Source: Astrocystis sublimbata | Taxonomy: Eukaryota > Ascomycota > Sordariomycetes > Xylariales > Xylariaceae | Assembly: GCA_022453515.1 (NCBI GenBank) | Contig: JAJNNY010000001.1 | Coordinates: 1,488,001 to 1,552,000 of the forward strand | Length of the DNA: 64,000 nt | Reading direction: 5' to 3' | In this document: one piece after another, positions 11,300 to 22,516 of the stretch | Layout: each line of letters starts with the position of its first letter | Position numbering within the stretch: position 1 is the first letter of the stretch | Made by a program: the position numbers and the translations under genes | Notes under the pieces: generated by a model | What the model was told of the DNA's origin: nothing | Database searches by the model: none | What the model saw: the letters and a program-made list of their open reading frames with translations, nothing else

Positions 11300-13093
11300 G
11301 TTTTTGTTCTTACGTTTGTTCTCGCGCGGCGTTTGTTCTGTCGGTTTGCGGCTGGGCTAGTTCGACGCTGGACTGTCCAGGCGATTCGAAAAGGAGAGGT
11401 TTGTTTCCGCGCGCGTGTTGGATGGTTCGTCCACGGTGGAGGGTGGAGGGAGGCTTCTTCTATTTATGTCGCCGCAGTGAAGAAGTTGAGAAGACGACAG
11501 ACGGGAGGCGATGATGGCGGTGTAAGCCTAGACCTAAGCTGCTCAGATGGCTAGTCAATGGTCGCCTGCCTACCTTGGCCAGGGGATGTTGCTTCGCCTT
11601 CGACGAGGCGTACGTATGTCTGATTCGTCTTATATACAGATCCGTCGCGGTAGTACCTGGTGTAAGTTGTAGGAGGTAATAGCTCCAGAGATTGGGTGGG
11701 ATGGGAGGATGCTACCCCACCCCCACCTCACCTCACCTCAGGCTTCACCTGTAATTACAGCTTACCTCCAGTGCTGGAGCTGTGTTGTACTATGTTAGTC
11801 CTTGAGTTGCATCAGCTCTAACTAAACCTTGCCTTCCAACCAACTTCATAGTCGTACTGTGTAAGTGATTGAGGGGCAATTCTGGCAATTCTGGCCAGAG
11901 GATTCGTGATTATTTCTTAGCTATTGCTGAGATGCGTCATGCACTGCTACGTCCGTGACGGGCGTGGTGCCGAGAGGTATCACCATCACCAGTCGTCGCA
12001 ACAGATCTTCGGCCATGTCTATTTTTAGATGTCTCTGGCTGCAACCATGACGATCTTGTGTTGCCTATCGACGTTGCAGGCTGCCGAGACTGTGCACCAT
12101 GGAGCGAGGCCTAAGAACCGCAGAGTATCTGAAAATTGTCGGACTCAGCTAAATACGGATACGGGTATAATACAGTACAGTACAATCCGAGGGGATCGCC
12201 ACCCTCATCTGCGTGGGCTGTGAACTGGTCGATCGTCGTCAATAAAACAAGTTGCATTCGTTATTGACCGCCTTTTCTATTAATTGTGAGTTTTATTACC
12301 TGCTTCAAGGTTCCATACAGCTAAAATACACCTCCATATCTTAGGTGCATATGTAGGTAAAGTAGGTTCTTGTTCATGATGCGTTGTTAGTAGTACCTAG
12401 TGCATGATCATTACCACCCCTACTACTCCGGAGTGTACCGCCTCGTAGGTATGATATGTTTTGTTCCTTATCAAAACCATGCTGCCAAAAAGATGGAATT
12501 GGGGCTCAGTTCATCAGTACCCAATTGTGTAGAATATGGCTTGGATAAAGGGTCATTCCATTTCCAAGCTTCAAGATTTGCTTCTATTTCCACGCATAAG
12601 TCTGGTGTTCCAAGGTTGAGTTGCGAAAGGATAGGATACAGACTCTTAGCCCCCATCTGCCATTGCCCGCCCACCTTTCGGCACCCCGGCCAGCTGGGCT
12701 GCGCCCCACGTGCGAGCGGCCGGCGCCCCGCGGCCCAGCCAACCAGCCAACCAACCCGCGCCGCGGGGCAACCTGCACATGGGCATCTTCTCCCGTCGCA
12801 TCTATTAGGTACTCGTACCTCGTACCTTGCTCTGCGCATGCAGTCCGCTACACCAAACACCAAGCCTTGCACCAGACAACAGAATTACCTACCTACTCCT
12901 AATTCACTCTGCAGTATCTTATCACCGCCCGTCTGCAGTCACCACATATACCCACCTACATAGGCACCTTTACAGGCTTTACTTCCTTGGGTAGCCTGGT
13001 CGCTGCTCCCATTCTTTGTCATTCCCACCACTCACCCACCACTAGGCCACCCTACTCAACCACCATCCATTACCGACCTCACCCGCCGTCGCC
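11300..13093. promoter_or_regulatory. 1.8-kb divergent spacer upstream of HIU hydrolase and GET3
   Basis: No supported gene. It contains a C-rich/CACCTC-repeated patch at about 11714-11740, AT-rich DNA at 12240-12420, a GC island at about 12660-12780 and pyrimidine-rich leader sequence just before GET3. Both flanking start codons face outward, so promoters of both genes lie here. Confidence 0.45.
12725..12769. repeat. 10-bp perfect inverted repeat in GC island
   Basis: GCCCCGCGGC at 12725-12734 and its exact reverse complement at 12760-12769 flank a 25-nt segment made of CCAAC-like repeats. It could form a stable hairpin. Its position about 330 bp before the GET3 start makes it promoter or distal 5' leader DNA; function unknown. 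Confidence 0.6.
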
Positions 13094-14212
13094 ATGTCCG
13101 CAGCGGTAGTTTCCGCTGACGATGACGTCTTCGAGCCTACCCTTCAGTCCATCCTCGACCAGAAGACCCTGCGCTGGATCTTCGTCGGCGGCAAGGGCGG
13201 CGTGGGCAAGACCACCACCTCCTGTTCCCTCGCCATCCAGCTCGCCAAAGTTCGCCGATCTGTTCTCCTCATCTCCACCGACCCGGCCCACAACCTGTCC
13301 GATGCCTTCTCCCAGAAGTTCGGCAAGGAAGCCCGCCTCATCGATGGCTTCACCAACCTCAGTGCCATGGAGATCGACCCCAACGGCAGCATCCAGGACC
13401 TGCTAGCCGGCCAGGGAGAGGAGGTCGACCCCATGAACGGCATGGGCGGCATGATGCAGGATCTGGCCTTTGCTGTACGTGCTCCCACACCATGACACAA
13501 GCGACACGATGTCGTGACACAGAAAAATAAAGTAAAAAGGACGAGAACCTCCTCATGCTGACATGGCGCCTAACCCTAGATACCCGGTATAGACGAGGCC
13601 ATGTCCTTTGCCGAAGTCCTCAAGCAAGTCAAGTCCCTATCCTACGAAGTCATCATATTCGATACAGCGCCCACCGGTCACACACTGCGCTTTCTCCAGT
13701 TCCCGTCGGTGCTCGAAAAGGCCCTGGCCAAGGTCTCCCAGCTCTCCAGCCAGTACGGCCCTCTGCTGAGCGGCTTCCTCGGCTCCGGGGGCCAATTGCC
13801 CAATGGGCAGAACCTTAATGAGATGATGGAGAAGCTGGAGGGGCTGCGCCAGACCATCTCCGAGGTCAACACGCAGTTCAAGGACGAAAATCTCACCACT
13901 TTCGTGTGCGTGTGCATAGCCGAATTCCTCAGCTTGTACGAGACAGAACGGATGATTCAGGAGTTGGGCGGATACGGCATTGACACGCATTGCATCGTCG
14001 TCAATCAGCTGCTATTCCCCAAATCAGGAAGCGACTGCGATCAGTGCAACGCGAGACGGAAGATGCAGAAGAAGTATCTTGATCAGATTGAGGAGCTGTA
14101 CGATGAGTTCAACGTCGTGCGCATGCCGCTGCTGACGGAAGAGGTCCGCGGAAAAGAGAAACTGGAGAAATTCAGCGATATGCTGATCACTCCCTACACA
14201 CCGCCTCAATGA
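13094..14212 (+). CDS. GET3: Get3/TRC40 ATPase (ArsA homologue)
   Basis: Cytosolic ATPase that binds tail-anchored membrane proteins and hands them to the Get1/Get2 receptor at the ER. Exons 13094..13474 and 13580..14212 with a 105-bp intron give 337 aa, the normal fungal length. The deviant P-loop [12 protein letters not shown] lies at 32-43, [12 protein letters not shown] (switch I, catalytic Asp) follows, and after the intron [13 protein letters not shown] (switch II). The dimer zinc site CDQC falls at C280/C283, near the yeast positions. The intron joins QDLAFA to [10 protein letters not shown], a contiguous family block. The start codon is the only ATG before the conserved [17 protein letters not shown]. 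Assignment is close to certain. Confidence 0.96.
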
Positions 14213-15578
14213 GGTCTCGGGGTGGCATAACGAATGACGAAAAAGATCATGGCAAGTCAGTTTGGATTAGCGGTGCATTGAGAGCGAAGCGAAGCGGCGC
14301 ATTCGGCGTCAGGACTGGTTCAGTACGCAAAGCTTAGAACCTTCCATCTCGGTATATTGGTCCGAACGCTACGCGACAAGTTCGTCGGGGCCATGGTGGC
14401 CTTGCGCAAGTGCAACAGAGGACACGGTCGGATGAGAAACTTATACGGCACGATTTGTCCGTGGGTGGACGGGAGCCTGGGCCTTTCAATGACTACAATC
14501 GGACTCCGATATAGGTAGAACGAACAATTCGATTGAGCAAATGCACAGCTTGCCTACTCATCTCGTTTTACTCGCTACGATGACTTGTGCTAGCATGGCC
14601 TGATTGGCCCGCGAATGCACGGATATGATGTCTCTAGCCAGAAGTATGGTTTAGCGAAACACTTGACTGAGTTGCTTTGGGTATAAAGTCTCGGATACTC
14701 GTACGTACAATATCATCAATTACCTAATACATGACTGAGTGTATCTTGTGACACACAGTATATCGGGCAAAATATTTATTAGCTGATGCAGTAGCAATCC
14801 CTGCCCCCGTCCAGTAACGTGTTGAGCCTTGCTTTGTTCCTTCCAACGCCCGTTCAACATTTGACTGGGAAACAACAGTAAAGTAAGCATTAACTAACAG
14901 TTACTAAATGTTCAAAGAAATTATATTCCGTTAAAATTGGTTCCAACGTCTGGGAAAGAAATAATTTCTCAATCAACAGTTTACTGACACAAAGAGATGT
15001 AGTACGGTATCTAATGTTAAGTAATTATGTACTTGCCGTTACTTACTGTAACCCGTCGTGTGGGGTCAAGCCACGTCGAAATAGAGTATTTTACCCTCAA
15101 CTGCCAAGAAAACCGCGACGGTGAAGGTGATTCTCTGGGTCAATGTGCTTCTGCATAAACGATCTTCGATAGTTGGACAAATCAAGACCATTTGAGTTTT
15201 ACGGTGACTTAGTAACACCCATCGTATTCTATGTAGCTATCCGGAGATGAGTGGACCACGGATGGATGCAACACTGCTGCGCGGGGTAGCTCAGTCCGAG
15301 CGAGCTACACTTAACTTAACGTGGGGTTTCAAGGGGGCAAGAGGCATTGTGCTTGGATATTGATCTGGAGAGCTTGAGGCTTTCTTTCATTTTTTTCATT
15401 CTCATCTCATATCATCAAGCTATCAGCCCCTAGCTCCTGTTCCCTTTACTATCTCGTCATCTCAATTGGGCTATCCGTTCTACGATAAGAAAGACGGCTG
15501 GTTACCTACCTACCTCCTAGCTACCTTAGTTTTTAGACTTTCATCTCATCTCATCGCATCTCATCTCAGCGAGCAACA
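14213..15578. other. Intergenic region
   Basis: 1.37 kb between GET3 and the amidohydrolase. No gene is supported. A GGGGTAGCTCAGT string near 15283 resembles the start of a tRNA but no cloverleaf follows. CCTA repeats (ACCTACCTACCT near 15503-15516) and ATCTC repeats precede the next start codon. Confidence 0.5.
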
Positions 15579-16765
15579 ATGGCCGCCGACATCCCCATCA
15601 TCGACGCCCACATCCACCTATATCCCTCCTCTGAGCTCGACACCCTCTCATGGTGCACGCCCGAGAACCCCCTCGCCAAGCAGCGCTCCGTCGAGGACTA
15701 CAAGGCCGCCTCGGCCGGCGTGCAGCCGGCGCCACCACAGGGCTTCATCTTCGTCGAGACGGACCGCAAGCACGACCTCGCCGCGGGCGTCAAGGACGGC
15801 AGCGGCTGGAAGGACCCGCTGGCCGAAGTCGCGTGGCTGCGACGCATCGTCACGGGCGAGCCGAGGGACGGCGAGGGGCACACCAAGGATGACGCCAAGT
15901 TGTGTGCCGCGTATATACCGTGGGCGCCTCTGCCTAGTGGACCCGAGGCCATGGAGAGGTATATCGAGAAGGTGAAGGAGGTCGCGGGAGATAGCTGGGA
16001 GAAGGTCAGGGGGTTCCGGTATCTCCTGCAGTTCCAGCCGGATCGGACCATGTTGACAGATGAGTTCATCGAGAGTCTGAAGTTGCTCGGGCGCAAGGGC
16101 TTGGTCTTTGAGGTTGGTGTGGATCAGCATCGCCGTGGTCGCGGACAGTTGGAGGAGCTCCTGGAGATGATTGATCGCGCGCATGAGGGCGTGCCCGCAG
16201 AGGAGAAGGTCGTTTTCATTATTAGTAAGTCTTATCCATCCATTTATGAAGCTTTCACTTTTCGATTCCGTTTTTCATGTCATCTCCTCCCATTTAAGAG
16301 AAGAGAAACGAGTAAACAAAGTAACAAATTAACGAAGTGATAACTAACCGTGCATGTGCAGATCACATGTGCAAGCCCGACCTCGAGGTCTACAACACCC
16401 ACACCAGCACCTCCTTCATCGCCTGGCGCGTCTCCATGTTCGCCCTGAGCAAGGCGAGCCGCACCTACATGAAGCTGTCGGGCGGCTTCTCCGAGATGCC
16501 CGACTCGCTGAAGCAGCGGAGCGCCGAGGAGATCTTCGACGCCCTCACGCCCTGGCTCACCGTGCTGCTGACGGCCTTCGGCGCCGAGAGGCTGATGTTT
16601 GCGAGCGACTGGCCCGTGTGCACCGTCGGCGTCGGCGAGGAGGGCGCGCTGGAGAAGTGGAAGAAGATCGTCGAGCGCCTGTGCTGGATGGCGTCGTTTG
16701 ACGAGGAGCAGCAGAGGAGGATCTGGGGCGGCACGGCGGTCGAGGCTTATGGGATAGCGTCTTGA
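15579..16765 (+). CDS. Amidohydrolase family 2 (metal-dependent hydrolase, fuconolactonase-like)
   Basis: TIM-barrel metal hydrolase of the amidohydrolase-2 superfamily, which includes L-fuconolactonase, PDC hydrolase and related lactonases. Exons 15579..16224 and 16362..16765 give 349 aa. The intron (137 bp) has a GTAAGT donor and a TAACTAAC branch point and restores VVFIINHMCKPD. The metal-binding DAHIHLY (H11, H13) is at the N-terminus and FASDWPVCT supplies the C-terminal Asp; GFRYLLQ and FEVGV(D/H)QH are family blocks. The start ATG sits in AACAATGGCC, a good fungal context. There is no targeting signal. The exact substrate is undecided. Confidence 0.88.
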
Positions 16766-17279
16766 GGGTGTGCTGGCAGCTTTAGCCCCTGGGTGATGTT
16801 GGGGTATGATGGCATTGAGGTGGGATTGTAGCTTTGAGATCATTTGAAGCCATCTCTCTGAGCTTTACATTTATATCCATATATGTGCAAAGTCTCGGTG
16901 CTATTTTTGTTGTTACTGGCTTGGACGGTTAGAGGGGGAATGAGGTAGTTAATGGTGGTGGTAGTAAAGCATCCAGCCACATCAAATGAATGTCTCTGTC
17001 CGCGACAAAATGAGTACAGCATATTGAAGACATGCCCACCAAAGGGGATGCACACACTCGTAAAGCGATCGCGATCAACTATATCAAGAAGTCAAACTCT
17101 ATTGACAAATCACCTTGATGTGAAGTCATGAACCATCTTGCAGTCACGTTGGAGCAGTCACCAAGACTAACAACGTTTACAACATTAAGCATTGGAACCA
17201 ATTGTCCAACAGTCTAAATATTCTCTTCTATATACGTTAAGTTATAAAGCTGCGCAACCGCGCGTGGACGTTGCTCGGC
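16766..17279. other. Intergenic region (convergent 3' ends)
   Basis: 514 bp between the amidohydrolase and the membrane protein gene, both ending here. No gene or repeat seen. Confidence 0.5.
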
Positions 17280-18524
17280 TCACGACCGACCAAAGAAACG
17301 CTCCATCCACCAAGGCTTCGGTTGTTGGGGTGGTTGCGAGCTTCCCGCCAACACACCCCATGTCTTCCAGGTACTCTCCGTTTTAGACGTCGTCTCCGTA
17401 CGGACAGCAATGGACTCGTGGCGTGCGCGCGCAGCTGGAGGCACCGTGAGGCGCTCCGTACTGGCGTTGTCAAGGGCGGCCAGCTTCTCCTGAGTTGTGG
17501 AGTGGTCGGTAGTCTGCTGGCTTTCGCGGTATGGCCGCCCTTCCTCGGCGGCATATACCGCGGACATCATGTGGCCCATGACGCTGGACGGCGTTCTCCC
17601 TAAAGGAGGCCGTTGTGCGGTTGGTCGAGGTTGTTCGTCTGGCGGCGGGTTGTTGAAGTTGTATTGTGTGTAATCAGACAGCCGTCTCGACTGTCTGTTT
17701 AACCGGTTTCTTCGGCGGCGCCAGAACCAGACGCCGAAGAGGATCAGTCCGATAAACGCTATACCTCCTAAGTTCTATTGTTAGTGGTCTTTTTTCTTTC
17801 AATTTCATAACGAGTGAGGCTTACCAATAGTTCCACCCGCAATTTGACCGGCTTTGCGTGAACTGTCTGATCCGCTGCTTCCGCTATCGTCGGGTGCACT
17901 GATAGAGTTACCAGACTGCGGGACATTGCCGAACACTGGCAAGCCAGCGCCAGAGCTTGGGTCTTGATCAGGGGCCGTAGTAGATGGTATTGTCGCTGAT
18001 CCATCCGCATCGGACGGCGCCGACCCAGGGAGAGCTCCCTTGCTACCGTCTTCGTCGTCTTCATCTTCGTCATCGGCATCATCGCCCTCGTCGTCAGACT
18101 CCGAGTCGGATGCTGATGACTCGGCCTTCTCGGCCTCCGCAGCTTCTTCCAGTTCTTTTTGGCTGAGGAGTTTTCCAGAAGACCCGGTTCCCAAAGACTT
18201 GTCCTCTTCTTTTTCTTTTTCCTCTTCGTCACCTGACTCTTCTTCCTCTTCTTCGTCTTCTTCCTCCTCCTCCGACTCTTCATCTGAGGATTCGTCGGAA
18301 GAAGAGTCTGAAGAAGAGTCGGAAGAGGAAGATGAAGAGGACTCGTCGCCCGACTCGTCACCTGACTCTCCACCCGATACCTCGTCCTCGAGCGTGTTCA
18401 GAGATGGGGGGCCAGGGTTTATCTTTTCATTGACTCGGCGAAATCTTCGGCGGAACCCTTCGTTTGCTCGAGGAAATGTTTGGATTCCCTCGTTCTCTGG
18501 GGTAATTGTTCGAATAGCAGGCAT
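17280..18524 (-). CDS. Ser/Asp/Glu-rich single-span membrane protein
   Basis: Exons complement(17825..18524, 17280..17767) give 395 aa; the 57-bp intron falls just before the membrane span. Residues about 50-125 are almost entirely Ser, Glu and Asp, followed by a Ser/Pro/Gly region. Splicing then creates one hydrophobic helix, GGIAFIGLILFGVWFW, followed by RRRRNRLNRQSRR, a strong stop-transfer and a cytosolic tail of about 140 aa with PPPDEQPRP. The layout recalls fungal Mid2/Wsc-like or DUF-type cell-surface proteins, but there is no signal peptide before the acidic region and no Cys-rich domain, so this is not a clear match. An unseen upstream exon could supply a signal sequence. Function unknown. 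Confidence 0.72.
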
Positions 18525-20905
18525 TCGCCTTCTCTGGTGAAGAGTGACCCTATTTGGATGTTAACTCAAACCTTTCAATACTGCGGCCAAAGACAGGAAT
18601 TACCTCATTATGATATTAAGTTGCCGTGGATTCTAAAAAGTCTTCTAGTTTGAACTTGGCGCCAGGCCTTCGTAACTATCCCTCAAGGACAGGGTCGAGA
18701 AAAATGAAGCTCGGTAGACAAAAGGAAGAATCGAAAATAGTAGAGTGGAAGAAAAAATTGAGAAACAAATGGATGAAACGACCCAAGAGAAAAAAAGAGG
18801 AACGAAAGGACCAAAAACGAACTTAAAGGCCTCCCGTCTCTTGTAAGTATACTAATATCAAATCGGACCCTTTTACTATATGTTGTTGTCAATGCCGAGT
18901 CCGGGCCTGGAACGTAGCCAAGCCTTACGCGAGACACCCAATGTCGCCAATGTCGGGAGCAACACTCTGTGCTGCTTGGCGTTTTTTAGAAGATCTTCCC
19001 CGATCAGGAAGTCTGTGGCACTTTGATTGGTGGGCGCCGTCCACTTCCCCAGGTATACGATACAACGCTCGAGCGCCTCGCCACAATGGATGTGGCGATC
19101 TGCTCCAGTGACGGCAGAAGCCTCGGCGGCGACGCGTCCTGTAGTTTCAGGGACCCTTGTAGTCTGTTCGACGGCTGTAGCGACTCTTTTGCGCGGTAGT
19201 GCACGTTTGACGTCCGCCTAGAACCATTGTGCCAGTCGTCGGCGCATTGAGAGAGCAGGGAGCACATAAAGTTTCTCCTTTACTGGATGATATCATTTTG
19301 AGTTTGAGTTTGAGTTTGTCGTGACAAGCAATTGTTCGCTAATAACCATAGGTTTGGGAAGTAAGTCACTTGATGACGATGCTTCGAGCAGTCACTATGA
19401 CGTTACAGTTCGATGCAAGCTCTGCAGATGGCGAGCTGTTGTGGTATGTCAGGCGAGGTCAGTTTATCCAAATCTTGGGACGGAAAAATGGTACATAAGG
19501 GTAGCAGTCCTCGATGGTTCTCAAGGTTCTCTCTCGTGTTTACCTCGTGACTAATTTGTATACTCCCCAACATGGTAGATACCTGCAGAATGGATAAACT
19601 TCGGCCAGTTAGTTTTCAAGCAATAAGGCATCCATGAATGCTTAGATACTCTTGCATTGCGGCTGTTACGAGACCCCTAAAGCATTCCTTTGGTGTTATT
19701 GGGGTTTGATCGGGGTAGTGCACTCCATCGTTGACAATCTGGAGGTTTTATCGTTGTGGTTAACACATTCAAAGCCTAAAGAATGATTTAGAGAGTAAGG
19801 TGAGATACCTAGTAGCCTACCAACTTTGCATTCGCATGAGAATCTAGTCAAGTGGTGGGTGATGCACTCAGGTAAAAGAACTGAGGCTCGTATGGAGACG
19901 GATAAAAGGTCGAAGACGTTCACGTCTTGGCGTAGAACCCGCGTCTTTAACTAATGCTGGCTATTATTAGCATGAATAAGTCTACCAAACGTCTGGATCT
20001 CAGTAAGTGTGCTAGGCAGAACCTCAAAATCTAGGTTCAGATCTGCTGTTCGGCCTTGGTCTGTCTTGGAGTCTTGGGAGTGGTCTTGGTCCTTGGACTA
20101 CCGACCCATGCATGTTTGGTCCCACGCTTGTTTACGACGTCCAGATGTTTACAGCCACGAATCAGTCGCATCGCATCTTATGCGTGAATTCAGGTGCCAA
20201 GGGACCAGAAACTTAGTTTGCCCGATGGAAGCCAAACAATTCCATTACTACGAAGTTGACCGCTTCGCACCTAGTCACAACTAACAATGGTTGCGATCCA
20301 TCCAAACTCAAATTGAAATTACAGGTTCCACTGCGCCATGACAACGTAACAGTCCACCTTAATCGAATGTGTTTGCTGCAGTGAGACTTCACTCTACTAG
20401 TACGTATTTATTTCATAATCATTCTCGCCGCCGAACTTATGTCCTTCCGATGGAAAAGATGGGCCATGTCTATAGTTCGAATACTACCAAGAAGGGAGAT
20501 GTAGGCCACGACCATCACCGCAAGCTTTAGGGATGGCCTTCGACAAGAACTGCCATAAAACTGGATTTTGTCAGTCTCTGTTTGTTAAGTTTGGCACCAC
20601 CGAACACCACCACCGAGCATCACGAACATTTTGAGTTTATTATTCGTGGCGGAAGGGTCACACGGCCTGACTCGGTCTATCGATAGTGCTGCAGTGATAC
20701 CATAATACCCTACATTTAGTGTGACCCGGGTGATGACACGCGTCAGGCTTTCTGTGACTTGCGATATGGCAAGGTCCCGAAGGTCTGGATCCAGTGGACA
20801 GCGGGCGACCACGTCATCTCGAGGTTGCCTCTTCGTCTCCAATTTTTGGCTGTTGTTGTGACTCCACCAAGGTTGTGTGTCGCATTCACCTACATACTGG
20901 CATAC
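18525..20905. other. Gene-poor intergenic region
   Basis: 2.4 kb without a supported gene. A (TTGAGT)n microsatellite lies at about 19297-19318. Other small ORFs show no conserved motif or splice-supported extension. Coding-like base composition is absent. Confidence 0.5.
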
Positions 20906-20910
20906 TTAGG

Positions 20911-21246
20911 CGAGGTGGTAGATAATAAAAACTAGACACTCCCTTTTGACAGGCCCACTATAGTAACCTCTATTGCTACCTTAGATTAATGTAGAAACAC
21001 AAGCAACGATAAGAACTATCCTACGTCTATTTAGCTATTTGATACTTTTAGGCATAGTTAAAGTATATATAAAGTATTAAGAACTATTTAATAGTTTTAA
21101 ACCAGCTAGAATATGATTATAAAGGTTAAAATAGCTCCAAAGGTAACCAAATTAGGCAATCAGCGGAATAAAGCTTTCGAGCTCCAAATGTACTGGTGGG
21201 TCTAGTCTGCCGATCAGGTGTCTAGTTTTTATTGTCCACCACCTCG
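20911..21246. mobile_element. MITE-like non-autonomous DNA transposon
   Basis: 336-bp element. Its left end 20911-20939 and right end 21218-21246 are inverted copies of a 29-bp sequence matching at 27 positions, with outermost bases CGAGGTGGT and inner AATAAAAACTAGACAC. The element is flanked directly by TTAGG at 20906-20910 and TTAGG at 21247-21251, which reads as a 5-bp target-site duplication. The interior is AT-rich and codes for nothing recognisable, so it would depend on a transposase elsewhere. The superfamily is undecided: a 5-bp duplication does not fit TA (Tc1/mariner), 8-bp (hAT) or 9-11-bp (Mutator) habits. The TIRs and duplication are seen directly; mobility is inferred. Confidence 0.82.
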
Positions 21247-21251
21247 TTAGG

Positions 21252-22030
21252 TAGGCAAGTAACATGTCCCAACGAGTTGATTAAATACGGGGATACATTG
21301 TCCATGGATCCGCCGGTCCGAGACTATCGAGCAGCAGGGACTTTTGCTCATTTCATACGAAACAGTCGGGTAAATCGCTTAGTTGACTTATGCGGTCAAG
21401 GTCGGCCCAGCAGCCTCTAGTATATATTGTTGGCATGATAGCGCAAACTTTAAATCCGAGCTTTGATCAGCGACTTTCAGCCTCGGACGCATCTGGCTTT
21501 GGATTTGAGACCACGGATCGAAGCTGACTGGTGCGAAAGGCATCTATCTCTGATCGGCGAGTGGGGGCGAACATCCTGAATCCTCACCACCCAGGCGAGC
21601 CAGGTGAGATGGGCGCTGGAGCACGACACGCGAGTCACCACGTCTAAGTTGGTGCATGGCGCAACTCGACATCTACGTTAGATCGCTGGTCGATGCCCCT
21701 ATTCCGTGTAGCTCATATAGGACAAGTGTCAGTACAAACAAGTGCAAGTGTGACCTTGCTACAACACTGATATCCGCCGATCCTATAAAATTAAGTTATT
21801 GCGGCAGTTCAATTTTGAGTTCTGTTTCCCCCTCAGGTTCATTCCCACGCTCTTTTGTGCATTGAAGTCATAATTAACAAACCCTTTGTTTGTTTGCTCG
21901 CTCTTTACACAAACCTCCGCTTCCGTCAACCGCAAGGCGGAAACACCCAACTATATTTATATATTTCCTCTTAACACCTCCATTATCCATCCTCACTCAA
22001 AAGATCTCGCCAAGTATTCTAAGAGCCTAG
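21252..22030. other. Intergenic region upstream of small hypothetical gene
   Basis: About 780 bp between the MITE-like element and the small ORF at 22031. No motif of note; the last 150 bp is pyrimidine-rich and resembles a 5' leader. Confidence 0.4.
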
Positions 22031-22516
22031 ATGATACACTCCTACCCATTTGTCATAAGCTATACCATCTTCCACCGTGGCTATTCTGAGAGCTATCAGG
22101 CACTCGTTCTCACCGACCCGCTGCCGATAATGTGCACAACCCTTGCCACAAGACCATCAGCGTTTGATATGATGAGTTTATCCCAGTGTGTGCCTGACCA
22201 CCAACCTGCAAAACGAGGGGCCAAGAAGGGACGCAAGGTTAGCATCAACGACGAAGTGATGCGTGCCTTGGAGGTTGCGCGAGACGATCCAGAAGCTGCG
22301 TGCCAGGGGCCCATTCACGACATACTCGAATCGGCACTGACGGCCATCTGGGACAAGGTCCTCGCAGACGAGAACGGATATGTCATGACCAGGGACGAGT
22401 TCGCGATCTTCAACTTCTACCAAGACCGGTTTCGAAACAACCCCCTCGCCGTGGGAGCGCGGGAAAGGTACTGGACGAAGTCAAGTGGCACGAAGACCAA
22501 CAAGTACGGTACCTAA
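22031..22516 (+). CDS. Small hypothetical protein
   Basis: Open frame of 161 aa from 22031. A second in-frame ATG at 22130 (128 aa) has A at -3 and may be the real start, because the first 33 residues look like translated leader. The C-terminal part, from about KRGAKKGRKVS through ALTAIWDKVLADENGYVMTRDEFAIFNFYQDRFRNN, reads as a basic segment followed by amphipathic helices and ends ARERYWTK. Similar W...Y.MT..EFA.FN patterns occur in small uncharacterised fungal proteins, from memory and not checked. There is no signal peptide and no intron is needed. Codon use is more balanced than in the surrounding spacer, which supports coding. Function unknown. Confidence 0.55.
   Translation: MIHSYPFVISYTIFHRGYSESYQALVLTDPLPIMCTTLATRPSAFDMMSLSQCVPDHQPAKRGAKKGRKVSINDEVMRALEVARDDPEAACQGPIHDILESALTAIWDKVLADENGYVMTRDEFAIFNFYQDRFRNNPLAVGARERYWTKSSGTKTNKYGT

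Noticed and set aside
10844..11554. 236-codon plus-strand ORF rich in Gly, Val and Leu
   Set aside because: It is the antisense shadow of the well-supported hydroxyisourate hydrolase; GC-rich third positions of the real gene keep this frame open.
12400..12963. 187-codon ORF upstream of GET3
   Set aside because: Pro/Arg/Ala composition reflects the GC island; no family motif and it lies in promoter or leader DNA.
15280..15312. tRNA-like start GGGGTAGCTCAGT
   Set aside because: No D-loop closing pair, anticodon arm or T-arm GTTCGA-type loop follows at the right distance, so no cloverleaf can be drawn.
18040..18540. 166-codon plus-strand ORF made of Ser, Glu and Asp
   Set aside because: Antisense reading of the acidic Ser-rich domain of the membrane protein; the minus strand has the splice site, TM helix and longer frame.
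20906..21251. Telomere-like TTAGG repeats
   Set aside because: Only one TTAGG on each side of the MITE-like element; they read as a target duplication, not a telomeric array.
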